A stretch of 64,000 nt of DNA from the NCBI RefSeq assembly GCF_000745475.1, contig NZ_JQJJ01000008.1, positions 124,001 through 188,000 on the forward strand, given 5' to 3'. Numbering within the stretch: the stretch's first letter is position 1; the number at the start of each line of letters is the position of its first letter. This DNA comes from Allobosea sp. UNC402CLCol (GTDB lineage Bacteria > Pseudomonadota > Alphaproteobacteria > Rhizobiales > Beijerinckiaceae). The notes below the pieces were generated by a model. The model was not told the origin of the DNA, searched no databases, and saw only the letters and a program-made list of their open reading frames with translations. Below are positions 16,304 through 25,555 of the stretch, piece by piece. The translations under genes and the position numbers were made by a program.

Positions 16304-17869
16304 TCACAGCAGCGCCCGGCGCGAAGCGGCCAGTTCCCGCGTCGCGCCGTAGTCGATCTTGCCGTTGCCGAGCACGGGAATCGCCTGCGTCACCAGGATG
16401 GCGCGCGGCACCCAGAGCTCGGGAAAGCCTTGCTGTTTCGCCGCCTCCTGCAAGGCCGCGCGGTCGGCATCGGCCTTCTCGGTGACGAGGATGAGCTGTT
16501 CGCCCTTGCGCGGATCGGGCAGGCCGACGACGACGTGATTCTGGTCCGGCCAGAGCTTGGCGACCATCGTTTCGACCGCCGCCAGCGAGACCATCTCGCC
16601 GCCGAGCTTGGCGAAGCGCTTGGCCCGGCCGCGAATCGCGACGAAACCGTCCTCGATCACGACGATGTCGCCGGTGTCGTGCCAGCCACCCTCCGGCGGC
16701 ACGATCTTGCCGGGTTGCTGCGGGTCGAGATAGCCCGCCATGACATTCGGCCCGCGCACGGTGAGGCGGCCGCCCTCATGAATGCCCTCGACGGGCTCCA
16801 GCTTCGCCTCGATGCCGGGCAGGAGCTGGCCGACCGTGCCCTCGCGGATCGCCTGCGGCGTGTTGACGGCGAGCACGGGTGAGCACTCGGTGCAGCCATA
16901 GCCTTCGAGGATGGTGGTGCCATAGGGCTCCCACATCCGCTTCGTCTCGGGCTTGACCCGCTCGGCTCCCGCGACGACGAAGCGCACGCTCATCAGGTCG
17001 TCCTTGTCCGCGGCGCGCGCGTATCCTTGCAGGAACGTGTCGGTGGCGAGGAGGAAGGTCGCCTTCATGTCGCCGATCAGCTTCGGCACCTGCTTGTAGT
17101 GCAGCGGGCTCGGATAGAGCACGACCTTCATGCCGTGCAGCAGCGGCACCAGCATTCCCGCCGTCAGCCCGAAGGAATGGAAGGCCGGCAGAGGGTTCAT
17201 GAAGACGTCCCGCTCCGAGATCGCCCCTGCGGCATGGGAGAAGACCTGCCGGGCGTTCGAGACGAGATTGGCATGGCTCAACACCACGCCCTTCGGCGTC
17301 CCCTCCGTGCCGGAGGTGAAGAGAATCACCGCCGGATCGTCCGGCGCCGCCTCGTAGCGCTTGTGCACCAGCCCCGGCGCGAGGCTCTGCAGCGCCCCCC
17401 AGGCCTTGTCGAGGCTGGTCACCTGCTTGCGGATATCTTCGAGATAGATCACCCGCCTGCCCTCCCCGAGCGCGGCGATCTCGTTGTCGAGCTCGCCCCT
17501 TTCGACGAAGCGGCGCGAGGTGACGATGGTCTTGAGCTGCGCCAGCTCGCCCGCCGCGCGCAGATTCTTCACACCCGCGGTGAAGTTCAGCATCGCCGGG
17601 ACCCGGCCATAGGCGAGGAGCGCGAACAGCGTCACCGCCATGCCCTGCATGTTCGGCAGCAGCACGCCGACCGTCTCGCGCTCGCCCGTCAGGGCCGCGA
17701 GCTTGCGGCCGAGCACGAGCGCCCCCAGCACGAGCCTGCCATAGGTGATCGGCTGGCGCTCCGGATCCTCCAGCGCGACGCGATTCTTGCCGTGCCGCAC
17801 GACGGCCTGGAGCAGCGCGCGAAAGATCGTGATCCGCGCGCCGGCGGCGTCGAATGTGGTGGCGGCCAT
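16304..17869 (-). CDS. AMP-binding acyl-ACP/acyl-CoA synthetase, Aas-type
   Basis: The 521-residue ANL-superfamily adenylate-forming enzyme has P-loop ILFTSGTEGTPKG (182-194), the LEGYGCTECSP motif, WHDTGD, and a catalytic lysine in LGNGKIDYGA near the C-terminus. The PLPAFHSFGLTAGMLVPLL segment resembles the acyl-ACP synthetase half of Aas (2-acylglycerophosphoethanolamine acyltransferase). The N-terminal acyltransferase half of E. coli Aas is absent, so this is a stand-alone synthetase that would activate fatty acids. ACP versus CoA as acceptor is not decided by sequence. Confidence 0.82.
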   Translation of the reverse strand: MAATTFDAAGARITIFRALLQAVVRHGKNRVALEDPERQPITYGRLVLGALVLGRKLAALTGERETVGVLLPNMQGMAVTLFALLAYGRVPAMLNFTAGVKNLRAAGELAQLKTIVTSRRFVERGELDNEIAALGEGRRVIYLEDIRKQVTSLDKAWGALQSLAPGLVHKRYEAAPDDPAVILFTSGTEGTPKGVVLSHANLVSNARQVFSHAAGAISERDVFMNPLPAFHSFGLTAGMLVPLLHGMKVVLYPSPLHYKQVPKLIGDMKATFLLATDTFLQGYARAADKDDLMSVRFVVAGAERVKPETKRMWEPYGTTILEGYGCTECSPVLAVNTPQAIREGTVGQLLPGIEAKLEPVEGIHEGGRLTVRGPNVMAGYLDPQQPGKIVPPEGGWHDTGDIVVIEDGFVAIRGRAKRFAKLGGEMVSLAAVETMVAKLWPDQNHVVVGLPDPRKGEQLILVTEKADADRAALQEAAKQQGFPELWVPRAILVTQAIPVLGNGKIDYGATRELAASRRALL

Positions 17870-18013
17870 GTCTGGCTCGTCTCCCGGTCGGCGTTTCCCT
17901 CTGCCGTCAAGGTAGTGGCATCGGAGCGCGTTGCAACGCTTGGCTGGCGAACCATGCGACAGAATCGGCCTTTACGCCGGTCATCCCGGACAAGCCGCGT
18001 GAGCGGCGCCGAT

Positions 18014-18064
18014 CCGGGATCCATGCCTGAGCATCGCCGTCGGAGGCTCAGGCATGGATCCCGG
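18014..18064. repeat. Long perfect inverted repeat between convergent-spaced genes
   Basis: Arms CCGGGATCCATGCCTGAGC (18014-18032) and its exact reverse complement (18046-18064) enclose 13 bases. Flanking words CATCCCGGACAAGCC (from 17982) and CGCCCGGGATAAC (to about 18091) extend the dyad imperfectly, so the whole element is about 110 bp. It sits just past the stop of the PEPC-like gene and upstream of the AMP-binding gene, both on the minus strand. It does not belong to repeat families A or B. Confidence 0.7.
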
Positions 18065-18111
18065 GCCTCCCTTCGGTCGCCCGGGATAACCCGCGGGATG
18101 GAAGTCCAGGA

Positions 18112-20928
18112 TTACCCGAACGCCCCGATCTCGTGCTGGATCGCGCCGGAAATCTCGCGGATCAGCGCGAAGAGCTCCAGCATCGGCGTCAGCACGTCGC
18201 GATGCAGCGCCTCATAGGTGCCGCCCTCGCGCGGCCCCGGCGGCTCGCCGAAATCGAGCCCGATGGTCGGGTCGGGATCGCGCGGGAAGATCTCGGCGAG
18301 CAGCGCGAGCGAGGCCGGCACGTCGAGCCTGAGCAGCCGCTCGAACAACGCCTCCCGCGTCAACCCGGCATGGGGCCGGAAATCGGGAATATGCGCTGCG
18401 GCCAGCCAGATGCGATGCATCGCCGCGAGTCTCAGCGCATGCAGCGCCGCGAGCCGCACCGGCATGCGCGGCACGTCGTCGGCCGTGGCCCTGAGCTTCA
18501 GCGCATCGGCTGAGAGCCGCCAGAACAGCCGCCGCAGCATGGGCGCGAGTTCCAGCCGCGACAGTGCCTCGGCGACGACGAGCAATTCCTCGCGGCGCCC
18601 ATCCCGCGTCGTCCGCCGCGCCCGGTCGAACCAGCTTCCGGGGTCGAGCGAGTCGAGATAGGCCCTGAGCACGTCGAGGTCGCTATGGCCCATCGCATGG
18701 GCGGCGAGCCTGTAGGCGCGGTCGAAGCGGTCCGACTGCTCGCGCATGGCGCGGAAGATGTCGGGCGCGCGCGCCGCGCCATGGCCGATGCCATGCAGGC
18801 TGTTCGCCATCCAGCCGAGCTGCTGGAGGATGGCGTTGTTGGGAATGGCCCGCAATTCGCGCGGATGCCGGATGCGCACCGGCCCCGCCCCTTCGGTCTG
18901 TCGCGCCGCCGGACGTGAGCCGGTCTTGTCGAGCAAGGAGGGGCCGAAGGTGCCGATCAGCGCGGCATAGCCGGGATCGTCGACGAGCGCGTTCATCTCC
19001 TCCCGCACGGTCTGGAAGAACTCGCTGGCGAAGTCGGGCTCGTCATAGATCGGGTCGTCGGCGGCCTCGGGGGCCACGAACACCGCTTCCGCGATCCGGC
19101 CGACCGTCGCGCCCGCGAGCTGTGGCGTGCCGAACAGCAGATAGCCGTCGCTGCCCTGGAAGCTGGTCTCGCGCACCGTGGCGATGCCGGCCTTGGCGAA
19201 AGCCTGCCGGGCGAAGGGCGGGTCGAGATAGGCCAGCCGGTCGGCGAGGCTGTCGGCATGGGCGCCGCGCCCGACCGACTCGCCATGCGTGTCGAAGATC
19301 ACGAGCTCGATGTCGGTGAGCGCATAGCGGGCGAGCAATTCGCAGATGCGGATGCGCAAACGCTCGACCCAGAAGGTCGAGGCGACCTGCCCGATATAGC
19401 GGCCGGAATCGGAATAGCCGAACTGAATGCAGAGCCGGCCGTGGCTCTTGAGATAGTCGCGGAAATGCGGGCTGCGCAGCGCCTCGTCGATGATGCGCGG
19501 CCCCTGCTCCAGCGCGTCCGAGGTCTCGAACAGCGGCGAGATCTCGACCTTGTCGGCAATGCCGAAGCGGCTCGCCAGCCACAGCGCGCAGAGCAGCGTG
19601 TAGCCGGTTTCCGTCTCGGCGATGAGGAAGCGCACTGGCCGCGAGCCGTCGACATGCTTCACGATCTGGGCGATCGTCATCATCATCCGCGCGGCCGAGG
19701 CGCGCTCGGCCGCGAGCGCTCCGAAATCGACGGCGACCGGCTCGACCTTGCCGAGCTCCGCATTGGCGGCGGCGAGGAAGGCCCGCCGCTCGGCCGGCTC
19801 CGCCGGTTCGCCATCGGAGGGGATGACGCCGCGCAGGGCATTATGGAGCTGCGAGGCGTTGAGCCGGAAATGCGGCAGCGCGATCGAGACGCCATGCGCG
19901 ACGACGCCGGCCCGGACCAGCGCCAGCACGCGCTTCGTCTCGTCGGAGGCCAGACCCAGCGCCTCGTCGAGCGCCGCGAGCAGGCGTGACGAGTCCGGCA
20001 AGGCCGTCTCACGCTCATGGACGAGCGCCAGCGCAAAGGCCTGCAACGCCTCCAGCGATGGCTGCGTGCCGATCGGCGGCGCCAGCGCAAGCTGCCTCCC
20101 GACGGCCGCGCACGCATCGTCGACCAGCTTGCGCAACGCCGCGGTCGCGGGTTCTTCGGGCAGCTTTTCGAGGATGCGGGCGAACTGCCCGTCCTTCGAT
20201 TCCAGCCGGTAGCGCAGCGTGTCCCACCAGCCGATATCGGTGCGCCCGTCCGTGTCGCAGCCGACCCAGGAAGCCAGGATGACCGGCCGCGGCGCGAGCC
20301 GCGTCCAGTCCTGCGGCCAACGCTGCCGCGCCTCGTCGAGGAAGGCGGCGTTGAGCCGGTCGATCGCATCGCGCGCACGACGGACGGCGAAGCGCGCCTG
20401 CTCGAACTCGTCCTGCAAGGTGATGCGCCCGTCGGGACGGAAGCTGAGCTGCGGCTCCTCGATGACCGCAGTGGCGGCAGCATGGCCGGAGGCAAGATCG
20501 GCCAGCGCATGCGCCAGCCGGCGCGTCATGCCGAAGGTCGGATGCGCGGTAAAGACGGCCCCGAAACGAGGCCGCTCCACCGCCGCACGGAAGGCCGAGA
20601 AACTGCCCGCCGCCTCGGCCTGCTGCCGGGCCAGTGCAGCGAAAGCCGCCGTCTCGTCCCGCTCCAACCCGACATAGCGCGCGAGGCGCCCGGCCCGCTG
20701 CCGCAGCGCCCGGCGCCCGAGCAGGCGCACCAACTCGCCGGCCGCCGCCGTCGTGAGCTCGCCCGAATCCATCAGGCGCGTCAGCCAGAGCGTGACGCGC
20801 AGCACGGGGTTGCCGAACGGATCGTCGCGGGAGGCGAGCCGCGCCTGTTCGATCTTGTCCTGAAGGTCGTCAGCGAGCGCGGCGATGTCGATGGCGGGAA
20901 TCGGCGCCGTTTCAACCGGTTGGATCAC
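18112..20928 (-). CDS. Divergent phosphoenolpyruvate carboxylase homologue
   Basis: The 938-residue protein starts at the GTG at 20928; the frame is open far upstream but that part is not PEPC-like. PEPC landmarks are visible yet altered. FTAHPT with the catalytic His (H129) is kept. GGDRDGNP reads GCDTDGRT (about 223-230). GYSDS-K-DAG reads GYSDSGRYIG, so the lysine is Arg510. The HGRGG-VGRGGGP loop reads THGESVGRGAHAD, losing the first arginine. RAIPWIFAWTQ reads RAIPNNAILQQLGW. SPLFET is kept, and the usual C-terminal NTG is absent. It is either a diverged PEPC or a paralogue with changed chemistry. It is often annotated as ppc, but I withhold the symbol. Confidence 0.7.
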   Translation of the reverse strand: MIQPVETAPIPAIDIAALADDLQDKIEQARLASRDDPFGNPVLRVTLWLTRLMDSGELTTAAAGELVRLLGRRALRQRAGRLARYVGLERDETAAFAALARQQAEAAGSFSAFRAAVERPRFGAVFTAHPTFGMTRRLAHALADLASGHAAATAVIEEPQLSFRPDGRITLQDEFEQARFAVRRARDAIDRLNAAFLDEARQRWPQDWTRLAPRPVILASWVGCDTDGRTDIGWWDTLRYRLESKDGQFARILEKLPEEPATAALRKLVDDACAAVGRQLALAPPIGTQPSLEALQAFALALVHERETALPDSSRLLAALDEALGLASDETKRVLALVRAGVVAHGVSIALPHFRLNASQLHNALRGVIPSDGEPAEPAERRAFLAAANAELGKVEPVAVDFGALAAERASAARMMMTIAQIVKHVDGSRPVRFLIAETETGYTLLCALWLASRFGIADKVEISPLFETSDALEQGPRIIDEALRSPHFRDYLKSHGRLCIQFGYSDSGRYIGQVASTFWVERLRIRICELLARYALTDIELVIFDTHGESVGRGAHADSLADRLAYLDPPFARQAFAKAGIATVRETSFQGSDGYLLFGTPQLAGATVGRIAEAVFVAPEAADDPIYDEPDFASEFFQTVREEMNALVDDPGYAALIGTFGPSLLDKTGSRPAARQTEGAGPVRIRHPRELRAIPNNAILQQLGWMANSLHGIGHGAARAPDIFRAMREQSDRFDRAYRLAAHAMGHSDLDVLRAYLDSLDPGSWFDRARRTTRDGRREELLVVAEALSRLELAPMLRRLFWRLSADALKLRATADDVPRMPVRLAALHALRLAAMHRIWLAAAHIPDFRPHAGLTREALFERLLRLDVPASLALLAEIFPRDPDPTIGLDFGEPPGPREGGTYEALHRDVLTPMLELFALIREISGAIQHEIGAFG

Positions 20929-21099
20929 GGTAAATCGCCTCCCGCCAAGGCTTCGGAACCGACGCCGCGCCTTCGTTGCTGCATTGCAGCATCCCTTGCC
21001 TGGGAGGGCAAGCCCGCCTCGCTCGATTAATTTTACCCGGGTCATATTGTCAGACATCGGATATGTCGCTAGAAGGCCGCAACGCCAGGAGCCTCCGAC

Positions 21100-21699
21100 A
21101 TGTCCGATCTCGCTGCCCGAACCTGCACTGCTTTCCGGGACGACGCCCATCTCGCCAGCGGCCCGCTTGCCGATGTCGCGCTCGCCGTGAAGGCCGCGCT
21201 CGAAGCCGCGCCGGCAGCGTCGATCCTCGTCTTCGACGACGCGACCGGCCGCGTGGTCGATCTCGACCTGCGCGGCACGGCAGCCGAGATCGCGGCGCGA
21301 CTGGCCGCTCCCACCGGCCCCGCCGACCAGCCCGGAGCCGCGCCGGCCGAGCGTGGCCGCGGCCGGCCGAAGCTCGGCGTCGTCGCCCGCGAAGTGACCT
21401 TGCTGCCCCGCCATTGGGAGTGGCTCTCGGCCCAGCCGGGTGGGGCCTCGCAGGCCCTGCGCCGCCTCGTCGAAGATGCCCGCCGCAACGATGGCGGCCG
21501 CAGCCGAGCGAGGCAGGCGCAGGAAGCGGCTTACGCTTTCATCTCCGCCATGGCCGGGAACCGCGAGGGCTTCGAGGAGGCGTCGCGCGCCCTCTTCGCC
21601 GGAGATGCCGCAGGTTTCGCCGACAGGAGCCAAAGCTGGCCAGCGGATATCCGCGCCCATGCCGCAAGGCTCGCGGCTGACGCCTTCACCCAGGGCTGA
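21100..21699 (+). CDS. DUF2239 family protein
   Basis: The 199-residue soluble protein matches DUF2239. It has an N-terminal acidic FRDD segment, SILVFDDATGRVVDLDLRG, then GRGRPKLGVVAREVTLLPRHWEWL, which resembles a ribbon-helix-helix or DNA-contact stretch, and a C-terminal helical part with EAAYAFISAMAGNREGFEEA. The function is uncharacterised. It is divergent from the PEPC-like gene with 171 bases between and shares an operon with the DUF1330 gene 4 bases downstream. Confidence 0.8.
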   Translation: MSDLAARTCTAFRDDAHLASGPLADVALAVKAALEAAPAASILVFDDATGRVVDLDLRGTAAEIAARLAAPTGPADQPGAAPAERGRGRPKLGVVAREVTLLPRHWEWLSAQPGGASQALRRLVEDARRNDGGRSRARQAQEAAYAFISAMAGNREGFEEASRALFAGDAAGFADRSQSWPADIRAHAARLAADAFTQG

Positions 21700-21703
21700 G
21701 ACG

Positions 21704-22129
21704 ATGCAGACCTATCTCGAACCCAGTTGGGAAGCCGGGCGCGATCTCGTCGCCCGCGGCATCGCCGGCGAAGTGGTGATGCTGAACCTGCTGCGCCTGC
21801 GCAGCGTTGCCGATTATGCGGCCCACCCGGATCTCGCCCCCGAACGGCCGATCAACGGCGCGGAAGCCTTCGACCGCTACGTCGCGCATACGCGGCCTTA
21901 TCTGGAAGCGAGCGGCGGCTCGCTGCTGTTCCTGGCCGAGGGCGGCCCCTTCCTCATCGGCCCGCAGGGCGAACGGTGGGATCGCGCCATGCTGGTCCGG
22001 CAGAGATCGGTTGCGGATTTCATCGCCTTCGCCGGCAACGCGGCCTATCTCGCCGGCATCGGCCACCGCACGGCCGCGGTCGAGGATGCGCGGCTGCTGC
22101 CACTCGTCTCCCGCCCCCTTCCGGGCTGA
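21704..22129 (+). CDS. DUF1330 / dimeric alpha-beta barrel family protein
   Basis: This 141-residue protein starts at the ATG at 21704, 4 bases after the DUF2239 stop. Motifs such as VMLNLLRLRSVADYA, INGAEAFDRYVAHTRPYLEASGG and the closing QRSVADFIAFAGNAAYL are those of DUF1330 proteins, which fold as small ferredoxin-like dimers. Longer open upstream frames are overlap with the DUF2239 gene. Substrate or partner is unknown; tight spacing implies co-expression with DUF2239. Confidence 0.78.
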   Translation: MQTYLEPSWEAGRDLVARGIAGEVVMLNLLRLRSVADYAAHPDLAPERPINGAEAFDRYVAHTRPYLEASGGSLLFLAEGGPFLIGPQGERWDRAMLVRQRSVADFIAFAGNAAYLAGIGHRTAAVEDARLLPLVSRPLPG

Positions 22130-22255
22130 AGCAGGCGAAACCGCCATCGCCGGAACGCCGGGACGGGCTGCGTGAAACGCCATTGCCACGGCACGGACCC
22201 AAAGGCATAGCCCGCCGGCACCCTTTGCCTTTAGCCCCCTCGACAGAAGCGCATC

Positions 22256-23149
22256 ATGAGTTCCCACACACGGTGGTTCGGCATTCTGTGCGGGCTCGCG
22301 ACAGCGTTGATCTGGGGCGTCCAGTCCGTGGTTTCGCGCCATGCGATGCTGACCGGCCTGTCGCCGGCCGATGTCACCATCCTGCGTTTCGTCTCGGCCT
22401 CCGCCGTGCTGATTCCCTGGGCGGCGACGCGGATCCGCCCCTTTCCCGTCGGGTCGCTCGGCTGGAAGCGGGCCTGGTTCATGGCGCTGCTCATCGGGCC
22501 GCTCTACAGCCTGATCCTTGTCGGCGGCGCCCATTTTGCGCCGGCCCTGCACTCGTCGATCATCTCGCCGGGGCTGATCCCCGTCTTCACAGCGCTGCTG
22601 GTCTTCCTGGTGACCGGCGAGCGTGCCGGGCGGATGCGGCTCGCCGGTCTCTGCACCATCGTCCTCGGCATCGCGATCTTCTCGCGCGACGCGCTGATGG
22701 CGACGCCCTCCCGGCCCGATGCCTGGATCGGCGACCTGCTCTTCGTCCTGATCGCCGCGATGTGGTCGGTCTTCGGCCTGCTGGCGCGGCGCTGGGGCGC
22801 GAGCTCGGTCGAGGTCACGGTGGCGTCCTGCGTGCTGGCATTGCCGCTGCTCGGCCTCGTCGCCCTCGCGCTGCCGGTCCATATGGCGCAGGTTCCGCTC
22901 GCCGAGGTGCTCCTGCAGGCCCTCTACCAGGGCGTTCTGGTCGGGGTCGTCGCGCTCTATCTCTATGCCCGCACCGTCGCGATGCTGGGAGCGGCGAAGG
23001 CCACGCTCTTCCTGCCGCTGGTGCCGGTGGTGACGGCGGCCTGCAGCGCACTGCTTCTCGCCGAATACCCCTCGCCGACCGAGATCGCCGGCATGACGGT
23101 CGTCATCGCCGGGATGGTGCTGGCGTTCCGCTCGCCATCGGCGAATTGA
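22256..23149 (+). CDS. DMT/EamA family transporter
   Basis: The 297-residue membrane protein has ten hydrophobic segments arranged as two EamA repeats: LCGLATALIWGVQSVVSRHAM begins the first and DLLFVLIAAMWSVFGLLARRW the second. It belongs to the drug/metabolite transporter superfamily of inner-membrane exporters. Substrates in the family include amino acids, purines and drugs; none can be assigned here. It is 126 bases downstream of DUF1330 and probably has its own promoter. Confidence 0.88.
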   Translation: MSSHTRWFGILCGLATALIWGVQSVVSRHAMLTGLSPADVTILRFVSASAVLIPWAATRIRPFPVGSLGWKRAWFMALLIGPLYSLILVGGAHFAPALHSSIISPGLIPVFTALLVFLVTGERAGRMRLAGLCTIVLGIAIFSRDALMATPSRPDAWIGDLLFVLIAAMWSVFGLLARRWGASSVEVTVASCVLALPLLGLVALALPVHMAQVPLAEVLLQALYQGVLVGVVALYLYARTVAMLGAAKATLFLPLVPVVTAACSALLLAEYPSPTEIAGMTVVIAGMVLAFRSPSAN

Positions 23150-23303
23150 CGGCGTCGAGATCTCCGCTCGGAAGCATCGTCATGCGGCCCCGAAAACCGA
23201 CTCTCACACCGAAATCGATTCACCTGCGAAACCAAATATTTATCGGATAGGCGCCATGCTGGCGGGCAGGCCTGACTGACGCAGGCGCCCACCGACAGGC
23301 TGC

Positions 23304-24899
23304 ATGGGTCGAAAGCGCGTTCACATCATTGTGCTGGCGGCTGTTCTCGCCGCCGTCGCGGTGATTCTGCCCATCGTGCTGATGCTGCATGTTTCCTGGG
23401 TCAGCGCCCTGCGTCGCGAGGAGCGAAACCTGCGGGCCTTCGCCGAGCAAGGAAGCTCGCGAGCCCAGCTCCTTTACGACGAAGTGCGCGATGCGCTCCT
23501 CGCCTTGACCAAGGCGGAGATTGTCCCCTGCTCCACACAGCATATCGCGCTGATGCGCGAGATCGTGATGAACAACACCGCGATCAACGAGATCGGCTAC
23601 TTCAAGGACGGCCGGCTCGTCTGTTCCTCCTGGGGCCAGGTCGCGACGACGGTCACCCGCGCGCCCGTCGACTATGAGACGGCCGACGGGATTGCAGTCA
23701 CGGTGCGGGTGCAGCCCATCGTGTCACACGTCAAGCCAATGATGGCGCTGCATTTTCGCGACCACAACATCCTGGTCGATCCCTCCCTGCTGGCCGATGT
23801 CGCGACCGACACCGACACCCAGCTCGTGATTGCAAGCGAGGGCGGCGTCTTGGTCGCGGCACACGGCGACCCCGACGGCCACCTCGTGAACTCGCTGCTG
23901 AAGCAGCCCCGCAGTGGCATCGACGACGACCACATCTTCGCCGCCGCCCGCTCCAAGGATTGGATCGCGATCGCCATCTCCTCGCGGGAGCGGATCGCGC
24001 AAACGCTGAGCGAGGAGCGCTGGCTGCTGCTACCGGTCGCCGGCCTGATGGCGGCCAGCCTCGTGGCTCTGATCACCTGGCTCGCACGCCGACGCCTCTC
24101 GCCGCTCGGGGAGCTCGAGCTCGCGCTGCGCAATCGCGAGTTCGTGGCGCATTACCAGCCGATCATCGACATCGAGACCGGCATCTGTGTCGGCGCCGAG
24201 GCTCTCGCCCGCTGGCGCCGCCCGGACGGGACCGCGGTCCGGCCCGATTTCTTCATCCCGCTCGCCGAGGAGAACGGCCTGATCGGCGCGCTCACCAACC
24301 AGATGGTGGAGGCGGTGATCCACGACCTCGCCTCCGTCCTCGTCGCCGATCGCTCCCTGCATATCGCACTCAATCTGAGCGCGGAGGATCTCGTCAGCGG
24401 ACGCGTCCTGGCCTTCATTCAACAAGCCATCGCCGATACGGGAATCCGGACCGAGCAGCTCTGGCTCGAAGCGACCGAGCGCGGCTTCATCGATGTCGAG
24501 GCCGCCCGCGCGACGATCATCGAGGCCCGCAGGCTCGGCCACTCCGTCGCCATCGACGATTTCGGCACCGGCTATTCCAGCCTGCAATATCTGCAGCGCC
24601 TGCCGCTCGACGCGCTGAAGATCGACAAGGCCTTCGTCGAGACCATCGGCCGGAACGCGGCGACGAGCCCGGTGATCGGCCACATCATCGACATGGCGAA
24701 GACGCTCGACCTCCACATCGTCGCGGAAGGCATCGAAACCGAGGAGCAGCTCGCCTATCTGCGCGAGCGCGGCGTGCGGTTCGGTCAGGGCTGGCTGTTC
24801 TCCAAGCCTCTCCCGGCCGGGGAGTTCGTCGCCTTCCACCGCCGCCGCCAGCACGAATACGGCCCCGGCCCGGAACTCATCCGGCGCGCCATCGCCTGA
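23304..24899 (+). CDS. EAL-domain c-di-GMP phosphodiesterase with CSS-motif sensor
   Basis: The 531-residue protein has an N-terminal membrane helix (8-30), a periplasmic CSS-motif domain (about 40-230, with C-S-S in VCSSWG near residue 105), a second helix near 240-262 and a cytosolic EAL domain (about 270-520). Active-site motifs are intact: EAL in GAEALARW (297), NLS, LEATERGFID, DDFGTGYSS (418) and KIDKAFV. CSS-type phosphodiesterases in enterobacteria are controlled by disulfide formation in the periplasm. It should hydrolyse c-di-GMP and counteract diguanylate cyclases. There is no GGDEF domain. Confidence 0.9.
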   Translation: MGRKRVHIIVLAAVLAAVAVILPIVLMLHVSWVSALRREERNLRAFAEQGSSRAQLLYDEVRDALLALTKAEIVPCSTQHIALMREIVMNNTAINEIGYFKDGRLVCSSWGQVATTVTRAPVDYETADGIAVTVRVQPIVSHVKPMMALHFRDHNILVDPSLLADVATDTDTQLVIASEGGVLVAAHGDPDGHLVNSLLKQPRSGIDDDHIFAAARSKDWIAIAISSRERIAQTLSEERWLLLPVAGLMAASLVALITWLARRRLSPLGELELALRNREFVAHYQPIIDIETGICVGAEALARWRRPDGTAVRPDFFIPLAEENGLIGALTNQMVEAVIHDLASVLVADRSLHIALNLSAEDLVSGRVLAFIQQAIADTGIRTEQLWLEATERGFIDVEAARATIIEARRLGHSVAIDDFGTGYSSLQYLQRLPLDALKIDKAFVETIGRNAATSPVIGHIIDMAKTLDLHIVAEGIETEEQLAYLRERGVRFGQGWLFSKPLPAGEFVAFHRRRQHEYGPGPELIRRAIA

Positions 24900-24914
24900 G
24901 CGGATCGGCCCGGC

Positions 24915-25424
24915 TCAGCCCTTATGCCCCTTGGCGATCGGCTCGACATAGGTGAGGGCCATGTCCCAGGGAAAGTAGATCCAGGTGTCCTGGCTGACCT
25001 CGGTGACGAAGGTATCGACCGTCGGCACGCCGGCGGGCTTGGCGTAGACCGTGGCGAAATGCGCGTTGGGCAGCATCTCGCGCACCACGCGCGCCGTCTT
25101 GCCGGTATCGGTCAGGTCGTCGACGACGAGCACGCCCTTGCCCTTGCCGTCGCCGATCGCCTTGATGTTCGGCGCGACGTCCTTGAGGACCTTGAGCTCC
25201 GACTGGTTCTTGTAGTCGTGATAGCTCGCGACGCAGACCGTATCGATCAGCCGAAGCCCCAGCTCGCGGCAGATGATCGCCGCCGGCACCAGCCCGCCGC
25301 GCGTGATGCAGACCATCGCCTCGAAGGGCCCCTTGTCGGCCAGCCGCCAGGCGAGCGCGCGCGCATCGCGGTGGAACTGGTCCCAGGAAACCGGGAAGGC
25401 CTTGTTCGAGGTTGGTTCGGCCAT
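24915..25424 (-). CDS. gpt: Xanthine-guanine phosphoribosyltransferase
   Basis: The 169-residue type I phosphoribosyltransferase of purine salvage converts xanthine, guanine or hypoxanthine plus PRPP to the nucleotide. [19 protein letters not shown] and the PRPP-binding loop [17 protein letters not shown] are present. The C-terminus with [17 protein letters not shown] matches Gpt of alphaproteobacteria. Length is normal. It ends 15 bases from the convergent EAL gene. Confidence 0.92.
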   Translation of the reverse strand: MAEPTSNKAFPVSWDQFHRDARALAWRLADKGPFEAMVCITRGGLVPAAIICRELGLRLIDTVCVASYHDYKNQSELKVLKDVAPNIKAIGDGKGKGVLVVDDLTDTGKTARVVREMLPNAHFATVYAKPAGVPTVDTFVTEVSQDTWIYFPWDMALTYVEPIAKGHKG

Positions 25425-25555
25425 GGCGGAGCGCTCCGGGCTGATCGCGGCGCCAGACGCGCCCTGCTACAGACCGAAAACCCTATTGCGCCGCCGCTGG
25501 CAAGAGGCCGGCGGCGGCGATCCCCAATGGCGCCTGTCGCGCGCCCTCGCCGGCT

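Noticed and set aside
20929..21660. N-terminal extension of the PEPC-like protein to 1182 residues
   Set aside because: The extension is antisense to the DUF2239 gene and unlike any PEPC. The GTG at 20928 gives a normal family length.
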